A program made the position numbers and the translations under genes. The notes under the pieces were generated by a model. The model saw only the letters and a list, made by a program, of their open reading frames with translations. It had not been told where the DNA came from and made no database searches. 8,477 nucleotides of DNA from an uncultured Prevotella sp. (GTDB taxonomy: Bacteria; Bacteroidota; Bacteroidia; Bacteroidales; Bacteroidaceae): assembly GCA_937877685.1 (NCBI GenBank), contig CALFGU010000089.1, positions 1 through 8,477 on the forward strand, given 5' to 3'. Positions 6,280 through 8,477 of this stretch are shown here, in pieces; position 1 is the stretch's first letter; every line of letters begins with the position of its first letter.

Positions 6280-6328
6280 CATCGCAATTAAGGGAAACAC
6301 CTTTACAAGGACCCCTTGAAGATGCACC

Positions 6329-6411
6329 GGGTAGGTAGGTAAGTGGTTAAAACGGGCAGACTGTAAATCTGTTGCTTCACGGCTTCGGCGGTTCGAATCC
6401 GTCCCTGCCCA
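6329..6411 (+). tRNA. tRNA-Tyr (anticodon GTA)
   Basis: An 83-nt class II tRNA. Acceptor arms GGGTAGG (6329-6335) and CCTGCCC (6404-6410) pair with one G-U; the discriminator base is A6411. The anticodon stem is GCAGA/TCTGT, with loop CTGTAAA and anticodon GTA at 6363-6365. The variable arm is long (14 nt, 6373-6386), as expected for bacterial tRNA-Tyr. The T-arm is GGCGG-TTCGAAT-CCGTC. The 3' CCA is not encoded. The D-stem is weak: GGT pairs with ACG in only two of three positions (G10-G25 mismatch). It is transcribed alone, between its own promoter and terminator. Confidence 0.95.
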
Positions 6412-6415
6412 CTTC

Positions 6416-6456
6416 AAAAAAAGAGGATGCTAACTTTGTTAGCATCCTCTTTTTTT
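6416..6456 (+). terminator. Rho-independent terminator of tRNA-Tyr
   Basis: AAGAGGATGCTAAC (6421-6434) and GTTAGCATCCTCTT (6438-6451) form a perfect 14-bp stem around a TTT loop; flanking A and T runs can extend it. Seven T residues (6450-6456) follow the last C. It starts 10 nt after the tRNA. Confidence 0.93.
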
Positions 6457-6579
6457 GCAATTCCCCATAAATTCAATATTCTCATATGTTGTTTTATCAT
6501 ACCATAATTAACTCACTAACTTCTATGAATGCTAACAAAGAATTGTATTTATTGAATCTAAGTTTCTAAAATATGTGTA

Positions 6580-6587
6580 TAAATTTG
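6580..6587 (+). promoter_or_regulatory. Predicted -7 box of the secreted-protein gene
   Basis: TAAATTTG matches TAnnTTTG and lies 66 bp before the ATG at 6654. A TTG at 6552-6554 is too far for a normal -33 spacing. Right after it, TAGCAT/ATGCTA (6588-6593 and 6600-6605) forms a 6-bp hairpin at the expected start site. The rest of the 6457-6653 gap shows nothing recognisable. Confidence 0.5.
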
Positions 6588-6653
6588 TAGCATGTGAATA
6601 TGCTAGCGCATAAAAAAGTCAAAACGTATTAGCTAATCAAGAACATAAGCATT

Positions 6654-7862
6654 ATGAAACGTTTAAATTTTCTTTTGATTGGAGTTGTCAATTTATTACT
6701 TATGACACCCTTGTGTACTTTAGCACAAACCCACAATGGACACGAGTATGTAGACTTAGGGCTCAGCGTGAAATGGGCAACGTGTAATGTAGGAAGCTAC
6801 CAACCCGAAGATTATGGTGATTATTTCGCCTGGGGAGAAACTTCTTATAAATCAACATACGCCAAAAACAACTATAAATTTTTAGGAGGAGAGAATGGAT
6901 ATTACCGCCACCAATTTACAAAATATAATGAAAGACAAACTAGGTTAGATCCCCAAGACGATGTAGCTCATGCGAGATGGGGAGGAGATTGGTATTTACC
7001 AAGTGTGGATGAATGCAAAGAGTTAATTGAGAATTGTACTTGGACTTGGGTTACTCAGAATGGGCGGAAAGGAATTAAGGGAACGAGCAAAAAAAATGGT
7101 AATAGTATTTTTCTGCCAGCTAGTGATAGGAAAATCCAATACCATTGGGGAGAACCCGCTATCGAACATGATGATGGGTTCTATTTAACGAATACACTTG
7201 ATTCTCGGTACGATTATATGTCAGAAATTGTGTGGTTTCATGAGGGGGGCAGTGCCCCAATTGTCGACGGTTTCGATCGTTATGGTGGATATACCGCAAG
7301 GCCCGTATTTAGAACTCGTGTTCAACCGATGGAGACCTCCAAACATGTTGGCCATGCATACGTTGACCTCGGCCTTAGTGTGAAATGGGCAACGTGTAAT
7401 CTAGGTGCTAATAGTCATGAGGAAGGTGGAGCCACATATGCTTGGGGGGAAATTGAACCATCTCTATATGATGGCACACCAGGTTGGGATAGGTACAAAT
7501 GGTCAGATGAGGATGGTGTGAAGATGAAAAAATACAATACAATAGATAATATAACAAAGTTAGAACTTCAGGACGATGCTGCGCATGTAAAATGGGGAGG
7601 CAATTGGCGTATACCTTCATACGATGAGTGGTGCGAGTTATTCACGAATTGCGATGGAGAATATGTTACTCAAAACGGAGAAAGTGGTTTGTTACTGACA
7701 AGCAAACGAAACGGCAATACCATCTTCATACCATCATGTGCATATTGGACCAATTCGCTTTATACTGAAAGGAAAAAATTTGCATATTCCGTTAGCATTT
7801 ATGAAGGGATGAGATATACCCTCCGTGACCGTCAATATTCAATTCGTCCCATTTGCCCATAA
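6654..7862 (+). CDS. Secreted protein with two Fibrobacter-major-paralogous-like modules
   Basis: A 402-residue protein with a Sec signal peptide (KR at 2-3, hydrophobic 4-20, likely cleavage after TLA at 24); there is no lipobox cysteine. Two homologous modules follow. Module 1 (about 29-217) and module 2 (about 233-399) both start GHxYVDLGLSVKWATCN, then (Y/F)AWGE, KYN, LxxQDDxAHxxWGGxWxxPSxDE, (Y)VTQNG, TSKxNGNxIFxP and a closing RP(V/I). The modules share conserved cysteines (44/248, 128/333) that could form disulfides. This resembles the Fibrobacter succinogenes major paralogous domain common in secreted Bacteroidetes proteins, whose ligands are largely unknown; I infer an envelope or extracellular binding role only. 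Module 1 is about 20 residues longer, mostly near 75-90 and 160-200. The N-terminal coding region is AT-rich compared with ribH. No C-terminal sorting domain is visible. Confidence 0.82.
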   Translation: MKRLNFLLIGVVNLLLMTPLCTLAQTHNGHEYVDLGLSVKWATCNVGSYQPEDYGDYFAWGETSYKSTYAKNNYKFLGGENGYYRHQFTKYNERQTRLDPQDDVAHARWGGDWYLPSVDECKELIENCTWTWVTQNGRKGIKGTSKKNGNSIFLPASDRKIQYHWGEPAIEHDDGFYLTNTLDSRYDYMSEIVWFHEGGSAPIVDGFDRYGGYTARPVFRTRVQPMETSKHVGHAYVDLGLSVKWATCNLGANSHEEGGATYAWGEIEPSLYDGTPGWDRYKWSDEDGVKMKKYNTIDNITKLELQDDAAHVKWGGNWRIPSYDEWCELFTNCDGEYVTQNGESGLLLTSKRNGNTIFIPSCAYWTNSLYTERKKFAYSVSIYEGMRYTLRDRQYSIRPICP

Positions 7863-8020
7863 ATTAAAAAGAAGCGAAACATTTAATTTCGACAAGGGGG
7901 ACAAAAACTGTTTGTGGAAATTCTGAAAGACAAACGAAAGATACACAAAAATAAATCACACTCTATAAAAGCCACCTCCCCACTGCCCCTTACCAAAGAA
8001 ATCACAACCACTAAGCACAA

Positions 8021-8052
8021 TAAAAGAGGTTCCACCTTGAGTGGAACCTCTT
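8021..8052 (-). terminator. Rho-independent terminator of the GAPDH gene
   Basis: AAGAGGTTCCAC (8024-8035) and GTGGAACCTCTT (8041-8052) form a perfect 12-bp stem with loop CTTGA. On the minus strand the stem is followed by TTTTA, and it begins 18 nt after the GAPDH stop. It lies between convergent genes and might also help end the plus-strand transcript, although no T-run follows in that direction. The stretch 7863-8020 before it shows no other clear element. Confidence 0.85.
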
Positions 8053-8070
8053 ATAGCGTTAGGCTAAATA

Positions 8071-8477
8071 TTAACCGTTAACCTTCTTCATGTGAGCGAT
8101 GAGATCGAGAACCTTGTTAGAGTAACCGATTTCATTGTCATACCAAGAAACTACCTTCACGAATGTGTCAGTGAGCTGGATACCAGCCTTAGCGTCGAAG
8201 ATAGAAGTGCGAACGTCACCGAGGAAGTCAGCAGAAACTACTTCTTCGTTAGTGTAACCGAGAACACCAGCGAGTTCACCCTTAGAAGCTTCTTCCATAG
8301 CTGCGCAAATTTCAGCGTATGTAGCGGGCTTAGCGAGGTTAACTGTGAGGTCAACTACAGAAACGTCGAGAGTGGGAACGCGGAATGCCATACCAGTGAG
8401 CTTACCGTTGAGTTCGGGGATAACCTTACCTACAGCCTTAGCAGCACCTGTAGAAGAGGGGATGATGTTGCCAGCAG
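8071..8477 (-). CDS. Glyceraldehyde-3-phosphate dehydrogenase, C-terminal part (N-terminus outside window)
   Basis: 134 codons of the C-terminal catalytic domain of a type I phosphorylating GAPDH, which oxidises glyceraldehyde-3-phosphate with NAD and phosphate to 1,3-bisphosphoglycerate in glycolysis. The frame runs open to the window edge, past the internal Met at 8389-8391, so that Met is not the start. Landmarks are STGAAKAVGKVIPELNGKLT, the phosphate-binding FRVPT (with its Arg), VSVVDLTV, DFLGDVRTSIFDAKAGI and the family signature VSWYDNEIGYSNKV, ending IAHMKKVNG. The catalytic cysteine and the NAD domain lie beyond the window. Codons are biased as in a highly expressed gene (for example GTNs read mainly GTT/GTA, Asn AAC, Lys AAG). 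The gene ends at a strong terminator and converges with the secreted-protein gene. Confidence 0.96.
   Translation of the reverse strand, partial: AGNIIPSSTGAAKAVGKVIPELNGKLTGMAFRVPTLDVSVVDLTVNLAKPATYAEICAAMEEASKGELAGVLGYTNEEVVSADFLGDVRTSIFDAKAGIQLTDTFVKVVSWYDNEIGYSNKVLDLIAHMKKVNG

Noticed and set aside
6654..6728. Lipoprotein signal peptide because of Cys21
   Set aside because: The residues before Cys21 are T-P-L, not a lipobox; a standard signal peptidase I site after Ala24 fits better.
6329..7862. Integrated element using tRNA-Tyr as attachment site
   Set aside because: No integrase and no repeat of the tRNA 3' end downstream in this window.
7875..7892. Terminator for the secreted-protein gene (CGAAA/TTTCG)
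   Set aside because: Only 5 bp of stem and no T-run; too weak to call.
8389..8391. Start codon for a short GAPDH-like gene
   Set aside because: The reading frame continues upstream to the window edge with conserved GAPDH sequence (STGAAKAV...), so this Met is internal.

Overview
The window looks like a piece of a Bacteroidales-type (Bacteroidetes) chromosome. The grounds are the gene families (a PurF-like protein with an MGGFFG start, a RecF/DUF721 pair, a tandem Fibrobacter-major-paralogous-type secreted protein), start codons that almost all lack a Shine-Dalgarno sequence, and repeated matches to the Bacteroidetes promoter consensus (-7 box TAnnTTTG, in one case with a TTTG -33 box 19 bp upstream). 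Most of the content is housekeeping; I did not find a convincing new multi-gene system.

Layout, left to right. (1) 1-987, minus strand, cut by the window edge: a PurF-like amidophosphoribosyltransferase without the catalytic N-terminal cysteine. Base composition jumps at its domain boundary. (2) 1189-3021, minus strand: a two-gene cysteine operon, cysK then cysE, 6 bp apart. Upstream of cysK lies a 295-bp gap holding four tandem 21-bp repeats. (3) 3317-4721, minus strand: recF followed by a DUF721 (DciA-like) gene, joined by an unusually strong Shine-Dalgarno sequence. (4) 4886-5578, plus strand, divergent from recF: a membrane-anchored TPR protein, followed by a long perfect inverted repeat. 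(5) 5779-6267: ribH, lumazine synthase. (6) 6329-6411: tRNA-Tyr(GTA), with its own promoter in the end of ribH and a textbook terminator. (7) 6654-7862: a secreted protein with two copies of a Fibrobacter-major-paralogous-like module; this is the accessory gene of the window. (8) 8071-8477, minus strand, cut by the edge: the C-terminal part of glyceraldehyde-3-phosphate dehydrogenase, with a terminator hairpin at 8024-8052 between it and the convergent gene 6654-7862.

How the genes work together: CysE makes O-acetylserine and CysK turns it with sulfide into cysteine. RecF loads recombination proteins at gapped DNA and sits beside a likely helicase-loader relative. RibH supplies the penultimate riboflavin intermediate, and GAPDH serves glycolysis. 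The points most worth a second look are the degenerate glutaminase site and GC step of the PurF-like gene, the 21-bp repeat array before cysK, the cysteine cluster in CysE, and the strong Shine-Dalgarno before the DUF721 gene in a lineage that rarely uses one.
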